Shown here: in pieces, positions 26,612 through 36,328 of the stretch
How positions within the stretch are numbered: the stretch's first letter is position 1
Layout of the letters: each line of letters begins with the position of its first letter
Assembly (NCBI GenBank): GCA_011526565.1
Contig: WYBL01000106.1
Span: forward strand, 1 to 52,375
DNA from: Acidobacteriota bacterium
GTDB taxonomy: Bacteria; Acidobacteriota; Vicinamibacteria; Fen-336
DNA length: 52,375 nt
Direction: 5' to 3'
The notes under the pieces: generated by a model
What the model was told of the DNA's origin: nothing
The model's input: the letters and a program-made list of their open reading frames with translations, nothing else
The model's database searches: none
Translations under genes and position numbers: made by a program

Positions 26612-27390
26612 GGGCCTGGGCGGAGAAGCTGTTCCGCAAGTCGGTGCTCAAGCAGCGCAAGCTGCGCGAGCTCGAGACCTCGCTCGGCCCTCGCGACGGC
26701 CTGCGCTGCCTCGACCTCGGCTCCGACAACGGCGTCGTCTCGCTGCTGCTGCGCCGCGGCGGCGGGCGCTGGGCCTCGGCGGACCTGACCGAGGAGGCCG
26801 TCGGCTCGATCCGCGGCCTGGTCGAGAGCGACGTCCACCTCTGCCGCGGCGATCGCCTGCCGTTTGCCGACGCCGAGTTCGACCGCGTCGTCGTGGTCGA
26901 CATGCTGGAGCACGTGGCGGACGAGGCCGCGTTCTGCGCCGAGCTCGCGCGGATCACGAAGCCCGGCGGCCGGTTGATCGTCAACACCCCGCACCTCAAG
27001 CACACCGCGCTGCGCCGGCTGCGTCACGCGCTGGGCCAGACCGACGAGAAGCACGGCCACCTGCGCCCGGGCTACACGCCGGAGCGGCTGGCCGAGCTGC
27101 TGGCCCCGCACTTCGCGCCGCGCGCGCAGCGCACCTACTCGAAGTTCTTCTCGGAGCTGGTCGACACCGCGATCCAGGCAGCGGTCGAGCGGCTGGGCAA
27201 GAAGGGCTCGAGCAAGGGCCTGGTGGTCACCGGCCAGGACGTCGCGAAGCACGCGAGGCTGTTCCGCGCGTACTCGCTCGTCTACCCCTTCGTGTGGACG
27301 ATCTCCCGCCTCGACGCGCTGGTCCCCGCCAGCGGCTACATGCTGATCGCCGACTTCGATCGAATCCCCGGCGGTCCCGAGGTCGGGTGA
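26608..27390 (+). CDS. class I SAM-dependent methyltransferase (UbiE/Methyltransf_11 type)
   Basis: 260 residues. A basic N-terminal helix (KLFRKSVLKQRKLRELE) precedes motif I LRCLDLGSDNGVVSLLLRRG, motif II WASADLTEEAV, FDRVVVVDMLEHVADEAAF and PGGRLIVNTPHLKH. The C-terminal part has hydrophobic stretches (LVYPFVWTISRLDALVPASGYM) that may touch the membrane. The acceptor is unknown, possibly a lipid or polyprenyl intermediate. Its stop overlaps the following gene by GTGA. Confidence 0.82.
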   Translation: MRAWAEKLFRKSVLKQRKLRELETSLGPRDGLRCLDLGSDNGVVSLLLRRGGGRWASADLTEEAVGSIRGLVESDVHLCRGDRLPFADAEFDRVVVVDMLEHVADEAAFCAELARITKPGGRLIVNTPHLKHTALRRLRHALGQTDEKHGHLRPGYTPERLAELLAPHFAPRAQRTYSKFFSELVDTAIQAAVERLGKKGSSKGLVVTGQDVAKHARLFRAYSLVYPFVWTISRLDALVPASGYMLIADFDRIPGGPEVG

Positions 27391-28577
27391 CGGCCACGGG
27401 GCCTGGCGGGCCGCTGGCGCCCGGCCAGGAACTGGGCCGCTTCCGGCTCGAGCGCGATCTCGGGAACGCGCAGGCGTGGGCCGCGGTCGATGGCACGACG
27501 GGAGCGCGCGTCACCCTGGAACGGGTCCCCGAAGCGAGCCCCGAGGCACTTCGCGCGTGGCGCGAGGACCGGCGGCGCCTGGCGAGCCTCGGCGATCCTC
27601 GATTGCCTGCGACGACCGCGGAGGTCGAGGTCGCCGGAACGCACTTCGCAGTCGGGCCGCCCTGGGGCGACGAAGCGTCGCTCTCGTTTCCGTCCGGGAC
27701 CAGGGCCCGTTCCGCCACGCTGGAGTGGACGCGCGCCGCCGCCCGGGCGCTGGCCGCCGCCCACCGCGCGGGCGTGGTCCACGGTGACTTGCGCCCGGAA
27801 GACGTGCGACGGACGGTGCGAGGCGTGCAGCTCGTGCGATTCGGGGCCTGGCGGGCGCAGCCCCCCGTCTCGCCGCTCCACGGCACCGCGACCGCCGACG
27901 TGGACGCGCTGCTCGCGATCGCCGAGCGATGGCTCGAGCGCCAGGGTGGGCTCGGCGAGCTGGCGCCGCTGGTCGCGGCCCGGCTCGCGGAACCGCCGGT
28001 CGCGGTCTCCGCCGCCGCGGTGATCGCGACCCTGGAGAGCGCTGCGGGGTCGCGGGTCCCGACGGCGGCGATCGCGATCGCGGCCGGGCTGCTGGCGACG
28101 GGGCTCGCCGTCGGCATCGGCCTCTCGCGCCCGGCGGAGCCGCGGCCTCCGGCGGTCGCAGGCGGGACTGCCGCCACGAGTTCCGAGCCGGCCGCCGGCT
28201 CCTTCCGGCCACGGGCACGCCCCGACCCGCCCCCCCTCCCGATGCCCGCCGTGGTGCCGCTCGACCCGCCGGTCGTGCCCGCGGCCGGCGACGCCCTCGT
28301 CGGGCGTTGGCAGTGCGCCCACGAGGGCCAGGCCAAGCTGACCCGCGAGGTCGTCTACGAAGCGAACGGCCTGTTCCAGTCCCACAGCCCGCTTGCGGAG
28401 TGCGACGGCACCTGGCGGGCGACAGGGACCGGCGCGTGGCGCCAGACCGGCAACTGCCTCACGCGCCGCGGGCGCAGCCGGGCGCTCCTCTCGGAGCTGC
28501 GCCTCGACGCCCTGGGTCGAACCCGGGTCCACGACGCGGGGGTCTACGGGGCCTGGACGTGCCGGCGGGAGCCTTGA
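27387..28577 (+). CDS. transmembrane pseudokinase with C-terminal extracytoplasmic domain
   Basis: 396 residues from a GTG. The N-terminal 210 residues keep the Hanks kinase outline but not its chemistry. The Gly loop is lost (DLGNAQAWAAVD), the ATP Lys position is Glu45 (VTLERV), HRDxxxxN reads HGDLRPED (H132, Asn to Asp139), and the DFG position reads VRFGAW. A single membrane helix follows (about 224-246, TAAIAIAAGLLATGLAVGIG), then a Pro-rich linker and a 100-residue domain beginning VGRWQCAHEGQAKLTREVVY, which resembles lipocalin-like beta repeats. It is probably a non-catalytic sensor or scaffold. It is coupled to the methyltransferase gene upstream by overlap. Confidence 0.75.
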   Translation: MTATGPGGPLAPGQELGRFRLERDLGNAQAWAAVDGTTGARVTLERVPEASPEALRAWREDRRRLASLGDPRLPATTAEVEVAGTHFAVGPPWGDEASLSFPSGTRARSATLEWTRAAARALAAAHRAGVVHGDLRPEDVRRTVRGVQLVRFGAWRAQPPVSPLHGTATADVDALLAIAERWLERQGGLGELAPLVAARLAEPPVAVSAAAVIATLESAAGSRVPTAAIAIAAGLLATGLAVGIGLSRPAEPRPPAVAGGTAATSSEPAAGSFRPRARPDPPPLPMPAVVPLDPPVVPAAGDALVGRWQCAHEGQAKLTREVVYEANGLFQSHSPLAECDGTWRATGTGAWRQTGNCLTRRGRSRALLSELRLDALGRTRVHDAGVYGAWTCRREP

Positions 28578-28595
28578 CCGGCGCCCGCGGCGAGG

Positions 28596-29303
28596 TCAGC
28601 GCTTCTTCAGCAGGAAGCCGAGGTCGGCGCCTGGCGCGTACTCCTGTGGCTCGCGGCCGCGGCGGAAGAGCCGCGCGCCGTTGGCGCCCTGGAGGCGCAG
28701 CGTCGCGTCCTCCCGCCACAGCCAGGCGCCCTCGCGCAGGCCCAGCACCGGCGCCGCGTTCTCCTCGAGGTACTCGCGGAGGCGCTGCTCGCGGGTCTCG
28801 CCCATGTGCGTGGAGCGCGGGTCGGCGTCGAGGTAGTGCGGGTTGATCTGGAACGGCACCAGGCCGATCGCGTCGAAGCGGCGCGGCTGCACGATCGGCA
28901 TGTCGTTCGTGGTCCTGATCGTCGGCGCCGCGACGTTGGTGCCGGCGGACGAGCCGACGTAGGGCATGCCGCCCTTGACGGCCTTGCGGATCGCGGCGAG
29001 CAGCCCCGAGCGCTGCAGCGCGTCGACGAGGCGGAACGTGTTGCCGCCGCCCACGAACACCGCGTCGGCCTTCGCCAGCGCCTTCACGCCGCGGGCATCG
29101 GCGGACAGGCCGACGACGCGCACGCCTTCGGCCGCGAAACGCTCCGCGACCTTCGCCGTGTAGCCACGGCGGTCCTTGAGCGCGAAGGGCACGAACGCCA
29201 GGCGCCGGGGGCCGCCGAGGAAGGCGAGCAGTTCGGGCATCGCGTGGTCCAGGAAGCCACGGCCGCTCTGGCTGGAGTTGGAGAGCAGGAACAGTCGGGT
29301 CAT
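28596..29303 (-). CDS. pepE: dipeptidase E (alpha-aspartyl dipeptidase)
   Basis: 235 residues of peptidase family S51, which cleaves N-terminal Asp-Xaa dipeptides in the cytoplasm. Blocks: RLFLLSNSSQSGRGFLDHAM, VFVGGGNTFRLVDALQ, nucleophile Ser in PYVGSSAGTNVAAPTI, Asp in RTTNDMPIV and His in FQINPHYLD. Length matches the family. The ATG overlaps the stop of the GGDEF gene upstream (ATGA), so the two genes are coupled. Confidence 0.92.
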   Translation of the reverse strand: MTRLFLLSNSSQSGRGFLDHAMPELLAFLGGPRRLAFVPFALKDRRGYTAKVAERFAAEGVRVVGLSADARGVKALAKADAVFVGGGNTFRLVDALQRSGLLAAIRKAVKGGMPYVGSSAGTNVAAPTIRTTNDMPIVQPRRFDAIGLVPFQINPHYLDADPRSTHMGETREQRLREYLEENAAPVLGLREGAWLWREDATLRLQGANGARLFRRGREPQEYAPGADLGFLLKKR

Positions 29304-30724
29304 CGCGTGTGGCGTTCTCCCTTGTCGAGGTACATGCGCTCGTCGGCGAGCCGGATCAGCATCTCCTTGGTCTTCGCCTCCGCGGGATACGAGGCGATGC
29401 CGAGCGAGGCGCCGACCCGGACGTTGATGCCCTCCTCCTGGAGGTAGACGTGCTCCTCGATCATCGCCCGCAGCTTGTCGGCCAGGGCGCGAGCGGCCTC
29501 GCCGTCGGTCTGCGGCAGGATCACGCAGAACTCGTCGCCGCCGTAGCGCACCGGGTAGTCGGTCTCGCGCACCGCCGAGCGCAGCAGGAAGCCGACCTCG
29601 CGCAGCACCCGGCTGCCGCGCAGGTGGCCCCACTTGTCGTTGACCGGCTTGAAGCGGTCGAGGTCGATGAAGATCACCGACAGGATCGACTTGTAGCGGT
29701 CGACCAGCTTGATCTCGCGATCGAGGATCTGGTGGAAGAAGCGGGCGTTGTACAGCGGCGTCAGCTCGTCGGTGATCGACAGCTCGCGGCTCTTCTGCAG
29801 CAGGCGCACGTTGTCGAAGGCGAGCGCGACGTGATCGACCAGCGGCTGCAACCGGCCGACATCCTCCTCCGAGTAGGCGCCGGTGTTCGTGGAACCGATC
29901 GCCAGCGCGCCGACCGTGCGGCCGCGGGCGTTGAGCGGCAGCAGGATGTAGGAGCGCAGCCCCTCCTCGAGCAGCCGCATGTCCTCGATGAAGCGGGGCT
30001 GCTGCAGCAGGTCGGGGGTGACGATCGCGCGATCGTCGAGCACCACCGAGCCGGGCCCGCTGCCGACCACCGGGATCACGGTGCCGATGCCCCAGGTGGC
30101 GTCGTCCGGGTGGCCGAAGGTCTCGATGTAGTCGCCCGCGTCGTTGACGAACGCGCAGGCCAGGCGGTCGAATTCGACGATCCCGTGCAGTTCGCGGGCG
30201 AAGCCCGGCATCGCCGATCGCGGGTCGGCGCCGGAGGTGATCGCGGCCGTCAGCCGGTTGGCGAGATTGATGCGGGAGGCGGCGCCGCGCAGCTCGGTGA
30301 AGCGGTGCGCGGCCTCGAGCGCCAGTTCGAGCTGGCGCGCCAGGGCCTGCATCAGCGCCGCCATCGGCACGCCGATCGAACCGGTCAGCGCGAGGCCGCC
30401 GCTCGGCCCGTCCACCGACGCGACGGGCGCGGCGCCGATCCAGCCTCCCCCCTCGCGCCCGACGACCCGCGCGCCGCCCCCCTCGACGGCCAGCCGCAGC
30501 GCGTCGAGCACCTCCTCGCGCCGCAACTCGTCGTCGAGCCCCGACTGCGCCAGGGTGGGCTCGCCCGAGTCGCGCACCATCAGCGCCCCGCCGTCGCCGC
30601 CGAGCGCCTCCAGCATCCCGCGCAACGCCTCGGGCAGGGCCTCGGCCGCGGGCCGCTGTGCCGGAAAGGCCTCGGCCACCGCCAGCAGTGCGGCGAGTCC
30701 GCGGTCGAGATCGGCAGGGGGCAC
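29300..30724 (-). CDS. GAF-GGDEF diguanylate cyclase
   Basis: 474 residues, soluble. An N-terminal poorly conserved region is followed by a GAF domain (about 160-300; VEFDRLACAFVNDAGDYIET, LLPLNARGRTVGALAIGSTN) and a GGDEF domain with an intact active site (RYGGDEFCVIL) and an intact inhibitory I-site RETD five residues before it. It should make cyclic di-GMP from two GTP, with the GAF domain as sensor and feedback inhibition by product. The start is the GTG at 30724 because GGAGAG lies just upstream; an in-frame TTG at 30772 would extend it by 16 residues. The downstream pepE overlaps by 4 bases. Confidence 0.9.
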   Translation of the reverse strand: MPPADLDRGLAALLAVAEAFPAQRPAAEALPEALRGMLEALGGDGGALMVRDSGEPTLAQSGLDDELRREEVLDALRLAVEGGGARVVGREGGGWIGAAPVASVDGPSGGLALTGSIGVPMAALMQALARQLELALEAAHRFTELRGAASRINLANRLTAAITSGADPRSAMPGFARELHGIVEFDRLACAFVNDAGDYIETFGHPDDATWGIGTVIPVVGSGPGSVVLDDRAIVTPDLLQQPRFIEDMRLLEEGLRSYILLPLNARGRTVGALAIGSTNTGAYSEEDVGRLQPLVDHVALAFDNVRLLQKSRELSITDELTPLYNARFFHQILDREIKLVDRYKSILSVIFIDLDRFKPVNDKWGHLRGSRVLREVGFLLRSAVRETDYPVRYGGDEFCVILPQTDGEAARALADKLRAMIEEHVYLQEEGINVRVGASLGIASYPAEAKTKEMLIRLADERMYLDKGERHTR

Positions 30725-30752
30725 GCGCTCTCCAAGTAGAGGGAGCCCGATT

Positions 30753-32152
30753 CTAGCCGCCCGGCTCCCCAAGTTCCCGCGCGAGCCCCGCGCGGCCGGC
30801 CGCCGGTGTGTCGAGGGACTCGCCGGCCGCGGCCAGCGCGGCCTCCGCCGAGGCGACCGCGGCGTCAGCCGGCGGACGAGGGCCGAGGGGCAGGCGCCGG
30901 AGCACGACGTCGGCGACCGTCTTCGCCATCAGCCGCTCGACCCCTTCGCGGGCGGCTGCGGCGAGATCCGGCGGCGGCGTCAGGTCGGGCAGCGGGCGGA
31001 CGTCGGTGCCCCGCGGGCGCCCCGGGCGCCGGGCGGCGGCGAGCACCGCGTCGACCGCCTCCGTCGCGGCGGCGCGGGCGGTCGTGAACTTCGCCGCCGT
31101 CAGCACGTGGAGGCCCGGGCACTGCGACTCCAGCCGGTGGTGGGTCCACAGCCGGGCGGCCGAGGCGCCGGGCACACGGCCCCGGTGCCGATAGGCCACG
31201 TCCTCCGGCCGGAGGTCCGCCCACGGGAACGCCTCGCGGGCCAGATCGAGGAACGCTCGCGGGTCGGGGCCGCCCGCATCGCGCGGCGCGTAGTCGGTAC
31301 CGACCAGGGTGCCGCCTGCCCACGGCGCGGCGAACAGGAACCGGCCGCCAGCGCGAGCCCCCACCGCGTGGACGAGCCCGAGGTCGCGGGCGAGCACGAG
31401 GTTCAGCGCCTCGAGCCAGGGTGCGGGCGCTGCGGACAGGCCCGAGGCGGCGAGCAACGGGGCCGCGCCCTCGTTGGCCGCCACGACGACGGCGCGGGCG
31501 GCGAGCTCGAACAGGTCGCCGCGGAGCGCGTCGCGCAGTCGTGCGCCGCGCACGGCGCCGTCGCGGACGAGCAGCGACTCCGCCGCGACGTGGTTCGCGC
31601 AGGCAGCGCCCTGGTCCACGGCGTCGCTCAGCATCGACAGCACCAGCCGCTCCGCGTGGACCGCCTGGGCGTCCCACCACAGCACGCCGCCGTGCGTGCC
31701 GCGCAGGCCGGGCACCGCGCGCTCGACGGCGGCCGCGTCGAGCACCTGCGCTGCCGGCAGCGCCGTGGCCTCCGCCAGGCCGCGGTTGCGGTCCGGGCAC
31801 AGCCACTCCGCGGCCTTGACGCCCGCGGCGAGGAACGCGAGGCGGCCGACGCCCGCGGCGGGGACCAGGAAGCCCAGCGGCCGCACCGCCCACGGCGCCG
31901 TGCGCAGGAACGCGCGGCGCTCGGCCATCGACTCGCGCAGGCCGGCCACGTCGGCGCGCTGCAGGTGGCGCAGCCCGCCGTGCACGGTGCGCAGCGAGTG
32001 CCACGAGGCGCCGGAAGCGAAGTCGCGAGCTTCGACGAGCACGGCGTCGAGGCCCGCGCAGGCCGCCTCGCGCAGCACGGCGGCGCCCGAGAAGCCGCCG
32101 CCGATCACGAGCAGGTCGCGCTCGCGCGCTGCCAGCGCGGCGAGGTCGCGCT

Positions 32153-32156
<4 letters not shown>
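30753..32156 (-). CDS. FAD-dependent glycerol-3-phosphate dehydrogenase-like oxidoreductase
   Basis: 467 residues of the DAO/GlpD family. The FAD fingerprint [20 protein letters not shown] is followed by the GlpD-typical [51 protein letters not shown] and [19 protein letters not shown]. GlpD oxidises sn-glycerol-3-phosphate and reduces quinone; this protein is shorter than classical GlpD and its C-terminal domain is divergent, so the exact substrate is uncertain. The TTG start (32154-32156) overlaps the stop of the threonine aldolase gene (TTGA). Confidence 0.8.
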
Positions 32157-33190
<1,034 letters not shown>

Positions 33191-33227
33191 GGCACCGGCC
33201 AGAGTATCAGGGCGCTGGAGCCCGCTC

Positions 33228-33761
33228 CTAACCGAGCAGGCCCGCCTTCTCGCGCTCCTTGAGCGCCAGCTTCTCGCGGTCCCACAGCACCAGGTCGGTC
33301 GCGGCGGGCGACGCGCCCAGCAGCTTCAGCATGAAGACCGCCTGGCCGCGGTGGTAGGTCGCGTGGTTGGCGACGTGCTGGATGAGCTGCCAGAGGCGGG
33401 CTTCGCCGGGGTTGCCGTCGAGCGTCTTGTACGCGATCCGCTGCGAGACCGCGTCGTCGGGCAGCTCCTTGAACCAGCGGGCGCGGGCGTCCTCGATCTG
33501 GCCCCAGCGTTCGCGCAGCGCGATCAGGTCGGCGAACTCGGCCTCGTCGACCCACTGGGTGGGCGAACGGCCCTGGAAGCGCTCGAGCCAGATCCACTCG
33601 GCGCCCATCATGTGGGTGAAGGTGCCGCGCACGGTGCCGAAGCTGCCCCCCAGCGGCTTCGTGAAGTCGCCGGGCGGGAGCTGGATGGCCCCCCGCAGCA
33701 CCCGACGGTTCGCCCAGACCGTGTACTCGAGCAGCCGGCCGAGCGCATCCTTGTTGGTCAT
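33228..33761 (-). CDS. DinB/YfiT-family four-helix metalloprotein
   Basis: 177 residues with the DinB-like three-His metal site: His in [16 protein letters not shown] and two in [21 protein letters not shown]-terminal [15 protein letters not shown] is the typical first helix. Members include thiol transferases dependent on mycothiol or bacillithiol and damage-inducible proteins; no specific reaction can be assigned. The ATG at 33761 has GGAGG 8 bases upstream and is preferred over the start at 33797. Confidence 0.85.
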   Translation of the reverse strand: MTNKDALGRLLEYTVWANRRVLRGAIQLPPGDFTKPLGGSFGTVRGTFTHMMGAEWIWLERFQGRSPTQWVDEAEFADLIALRERWGQIEDARARWFKELPDDAVSQRIAYKTLDGNPGEARLWQLIQHVANHATYHRGQAVFMLKLLGASPAATDLVLWDREKLALKEREKAGLLG

Positions 33762-33817
33762 CTGATCGCCTCCGCGGGGAGGGCCAGATTGTAGCAATCC
33801 CCTAGAATGGGGGTTCC

Positions 33818-35308
33818 ATGCCTCCCGCCGCCGCCACCTCGTCCCGCGAAGACGTCCTGGCCCGTTACGAGCCCGTGATCGGGCTCGAGGTGCACTGCCA
33901 GCTCCTGACCCGGACCAAGGCCTTCTGCTCCTGCCCCAACCGCTTCGGCGGCGAGCCCAACACGCTCGTGTGCCCGGTGTGTCTGGGCCTGCCCGGCGCG
34001 CTGCCGGTGCTCTCGCGCGAGGCCGTGGAGCTGGCGCTGCGGGCGGCGCTCGCCACCCGCTGCACGGTGCACGAGGTCTCGGTCTTCGCCCGCAAGAACT
34101 ACTTCTACCCGGACCTGCCCAAGGGCTACCAGATCTCGCAGTACGACCAGCCGCTGGCCACCGACGGTTTCGTCGAGATCGCCGGCGGCGACGGTTCCTG
34201 GCGCCAGGTGCGGCTCGAGCGCATCCACATGGAGGAGGACGCCGGCAAGATGCTGCACGAGGGCCAGCCCTGGTCCGGCCAGCGCAGCGGCGTCGACTTC
34301 AACCGCTCCGGCGTGCCGCTGATCGAGATCGTCTCGCGGCCCGACATGCGCAGCCCGGAGGAGGCGTACGAGTACCTGACCGCGCTGAAGGCGCTGCTGC
34401 TCTACGCGGGCGTCTCCGACTGCAACATGGAGGAGGGCTCGCTGCGCTGCGACGCCAACGTCTCGCTGCGCCCGCGCGGCAGCGAGCGCTTCGGCACCCG
34501 CACCGAGATCAAGAACCTCAACTCGTTCCGCAACGTCGCCCGCGCGATCGAGCACGAGATCCTGCGCCACGCGGCGCTGCTCGACGCCGGCGAGACGATC
34601 CGGCTCGAGACCCGGCTGTGGAACGCCGACCGCGGCGAGACGGTGGCGATGCGCTCCAAGGAGGAGTCGCACGACTACCGCTACTTCCCCGAGCCGGACC
34701 TGCCACCGCTGGTGGTGTCGCCCGCCTGGGTCGAGTCCGTGCGCGCCTCGCTGCCGGAGCTGCCGGCCGACAAGCGCCGCCGCTTCGTCGCGCAGTACGG
34801 CATTCCCGACTACGACGCCTCGGTGCTGGTCCTGAGCCGCGCGGTCGCCGACTACTACGAGGCCGCGGCGCAGGCGGCCGGCAACGCCAAGGCCACGTCC
34901 AACTGGGTGATGAACGAGGTGCTGCGCAAGCTCAACGAGGACGGCCGCGAGATCGGCGCAGCGCCGGTGACGCCGCAGGCGCTGGCCGAGCTCGTGAAGC
35001 TGCTGGAGGCCGGCACCATCAGCGGCAAGATCGCCAAGGACGTGTTCGAGAAGATGTGGGCGAGCGGCGAGGCGCCGGGCGCGATCGTGGCCCGCGAGGG
35101 CCTGGTCCAGGTGAGCGACGAGTCGGCCCTGCAGCAGGCAATCGACGCGGTGCTCGCGGCGAGCCCCGAGCAGGTGGCGACCTACCGCAAGGGCAAGACC
35201 GGGACCCTCGGCTGGTTCGTCGGCCAGGTGATGAAGAAGACCGGGGGCAAGGCCAATCCCCAGGCGTTGAACGCACTCTTGAAGAAGGCCCTCGACGGGC
35301 CAGCGTGA
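33818..35308 (+). CDS. gatB: Asp-tRNA(Asn)/Glu-tRNA(Gln) amidotransferase subunit B
   Basis: 496 residues, full-length GatB. It activates the mischarged Glu- or Asp-tRNA and amidates it with ammonia from GatA. Blocks: YEPVIGLEVHCQLLTRTK, zinc-site Cys in FCSCPNRF and LVCPVCLGLPGALPVL, ARKNYFYPDLPKGYQISQYD, HMEEDAGKMLH, DFNRSGVPLIEIVSRPDM, CDANVSLRP and KNLNSFRNVARAIEHE, with the C-terminal tRNA-binding YqeY-like domain. gatA and gatC are not adjacent. A -10-like TAGAAT ends 9 bases before the ATG. Confidence 0.97.
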   Translation: MPPAAATSSREDVLARYEPVIGLEVHCQLLTRTKAFCSCPNRFGGEPNTLVCPVCLGLPGALPVLSREAVELALRAALATRCTVHEVSVFARKNYFYPDLPKGYQISQYDQPLATDGFVEIAGGDGSWRQVRLERIHMEEDAGKMLHEGQPWSGQRSGVDFNRSGVPLIEIVSRPDMRSPEEAYEYLTALKALLLYAGVSDCNMEEGSLRCDANVSLRPRGSERFGTRTEIKNLNSFRNVARAIEHEILRHAALLDAGETIRLETRLWNADRGETVAMRSKEESHDYRYFPEPDLPPLVVSPAWVESVRASLPELPADKRRRFVAQYGIPDYDASVLVLSRAVADYYEAAAQAAGNAKATSNWVMNEVLRKLNEDGREIGAAPVTPQALAELVKLLEAGTISGKIAKDVFEKMWASGEAPGAIVAREGLVQVSDESALQQAIDAVLAASPEQVATYRKGKTGTLGWFVGQVMKKTGGKANPQALNALLKKALDGPA

Positions 35309-35351
35309 ACCGGGGCGGAACGGCCCGCCCCGGAGAGAGGAGTCGAAAGAG

Positions 35352-35936
35352 ATGAAGAAGACGCTCGCCGCCGTCGCGGCGCTCTCGCTGGCGGCGCTCG
35401 CCGCCTCGGCCCAGGACGCGATCCCGCGCGGCAACCCGATCGCCATGGTCGGCGGCCACCCCGTGTCGATCGACTACGGGCGGCCGTCGCTGAAGGGGCG
35501 CACTCTCGATCAACTGCTCTCCCAGCTCCCGGCCGATCGCGTGTGGCGGGCGGGCGCCAACCAGGTCACCACGCTGACGACCGGGGCCGACGTCAAGCTG
35601 GGCGGCCAACTCCTCAAGGCCGGGCGCTACTCGCTCTACATCCACGCGCCGGCCGAGGGCGACTGGGCGCTGCTGCTCAACGCCCATCCCGGGGTTCCGC
35701 TGAAGGAGATCTTCGACCGCGCCCCGGACAACCTGAAGGACGAGCCGTGGCCGGTGATGGACTACGCCTCGATCAAGGACCAGGAGAAGCTGCGGGTGCC
35801 GCTCGTGGCGCAGACGAAGCCCGAGGCGGCAGTGGAGCAGTTCACGATCGACCTGGTGGCGGGCGGCGACGGCGCGCGCCTGATGATGGCGTGGGGCGAC
35901 CGCGCCTGGGCCGTGGAGCTCAAGCCCGCCCGGTAA
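35352..35936 (+). CDS. secreted DUF2911 protein
   Basis: 194 residues: signal peptide (TLAAVAALSLAALAASAQDA) and a DUF2911 beta domain with its hallmarks VSIDYGRPSLKGRT, DRVWRAGANQVTTLTTGADV, LKAGRYSLYIHAPAEGDWAL and AWGDRAWAVELK. The family is common in Acidobacteriota and Bacteroidota; function is not established. GGAGAGAGGAG-type purine-rich sequence precedes the ATG. A strong terminator follows, so the transcript ends here. Confidence 0.88.
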   Translation: MKKTLAAVAALSLAALAASAQDAIPRGNPIAMVGGHPVSIDYGRPSLKGRTLDQLLSQLPADRVWRAGANQVTTLTTGADVKLGGQLLKAGRYSLYIHAPAEGDWALLLNAHPGVPLKEIFDRAPDNLKDEPWPVMDYASIKDQEKLRVPLVAQTKPEAAVEQFTIDLVAGGDGARLMMAWGDRAWAVELKPAR

Positions 35937-35966
35937 GCCGCGTTCCTCCGTCGCAACGCCCGCATG

Positions 35967-36008
35967 GCGCGGGCGCTCCCGTTCGTCGGGGCGCCCGCGC
36001 TTTTTTTT
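35967..36008 (+). terminator. rho-independent terminator after DUF2911 gene
   Basis: GCGCGGGCGC (35967-35976) pairs perfectly with GCGCCCGCGC (35991-36000), followed directly by eight T (36001-36008). This is the clearest terminator in the window and isolates the ext locus from the genes upstream. Confidence 0.92.
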
Positions 36009-36328
36009 CGGCCGGCGGCGGCCGCCTCTATCCCCCGCAGAGAGTGGGGTTCTGCATCGCCTGACGCAGCGCGCAAATCTGGGGTCGCACGCTTCTTGCA
36101 ACGCGCCTGTCGCGAAGAGCGCCACCGGCCGCCGTCGCGGCCGGCAAGGAAGCCCACCCGGCCCACGCCGAAAACTCGGGAGCGTGGTTCGGGCCCGCCC
36201 TTCACGTGTGGCCCTGATCCATGCATCCCGAGTTCTGCGCGCGACCGAACCCCGACCCTCCCAGGTCGCGCGCCCCGCACTCGCCGAGTGTCGGATTTCC
36301 CAACAGCGCGATCTGTACGGAGGTACGT
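36009..36328 (+). promoter_or_regulatory. structured leader region of the ext locus
   Basis: This 320-base non-coding stretch holds four inverted repeats. (a) CCGGCCGC/GCGGCCGG, 36125-36144, perfect 8 bp with a 4-base loop. (b) A long compound hairpin 36174-36233: ACTCGGGA/TCCCGAGT (8 bp), GCGTGG/CCATGC (6 bp with one G-U) and GGGCC/GGCCC (5 bp), with CACGTG in the terminal loop. (c) GCGCGCGACC/GGTCGCGCGC, 36237-36273, perfect 10 bp. (d) CACTC/GAGTG, about 36278-36290. The last three follow each other directly, ending about 37 bases before the extH ATG. No confident promoter and no known riboswitch consensus was found; I looked specifically for a c-di-GMP (GEMM) type. Confidence 0.6.

Noticed and set aside
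36221..36328. Longer ExtH starting at ATG 36221
   Set aside because: This would translate through the stem-loops and put 36 residues before the lipoprotein signal; the ATG at 36329 has GGAGG and a proper signal peptide.
36009..36328. Cyclic di-GMP (GEMM) riboswitch upstream of extH
   Set aside because: Looked for because such elements precede some multiheme cytochrome genes, but the conserved core segments are not present.
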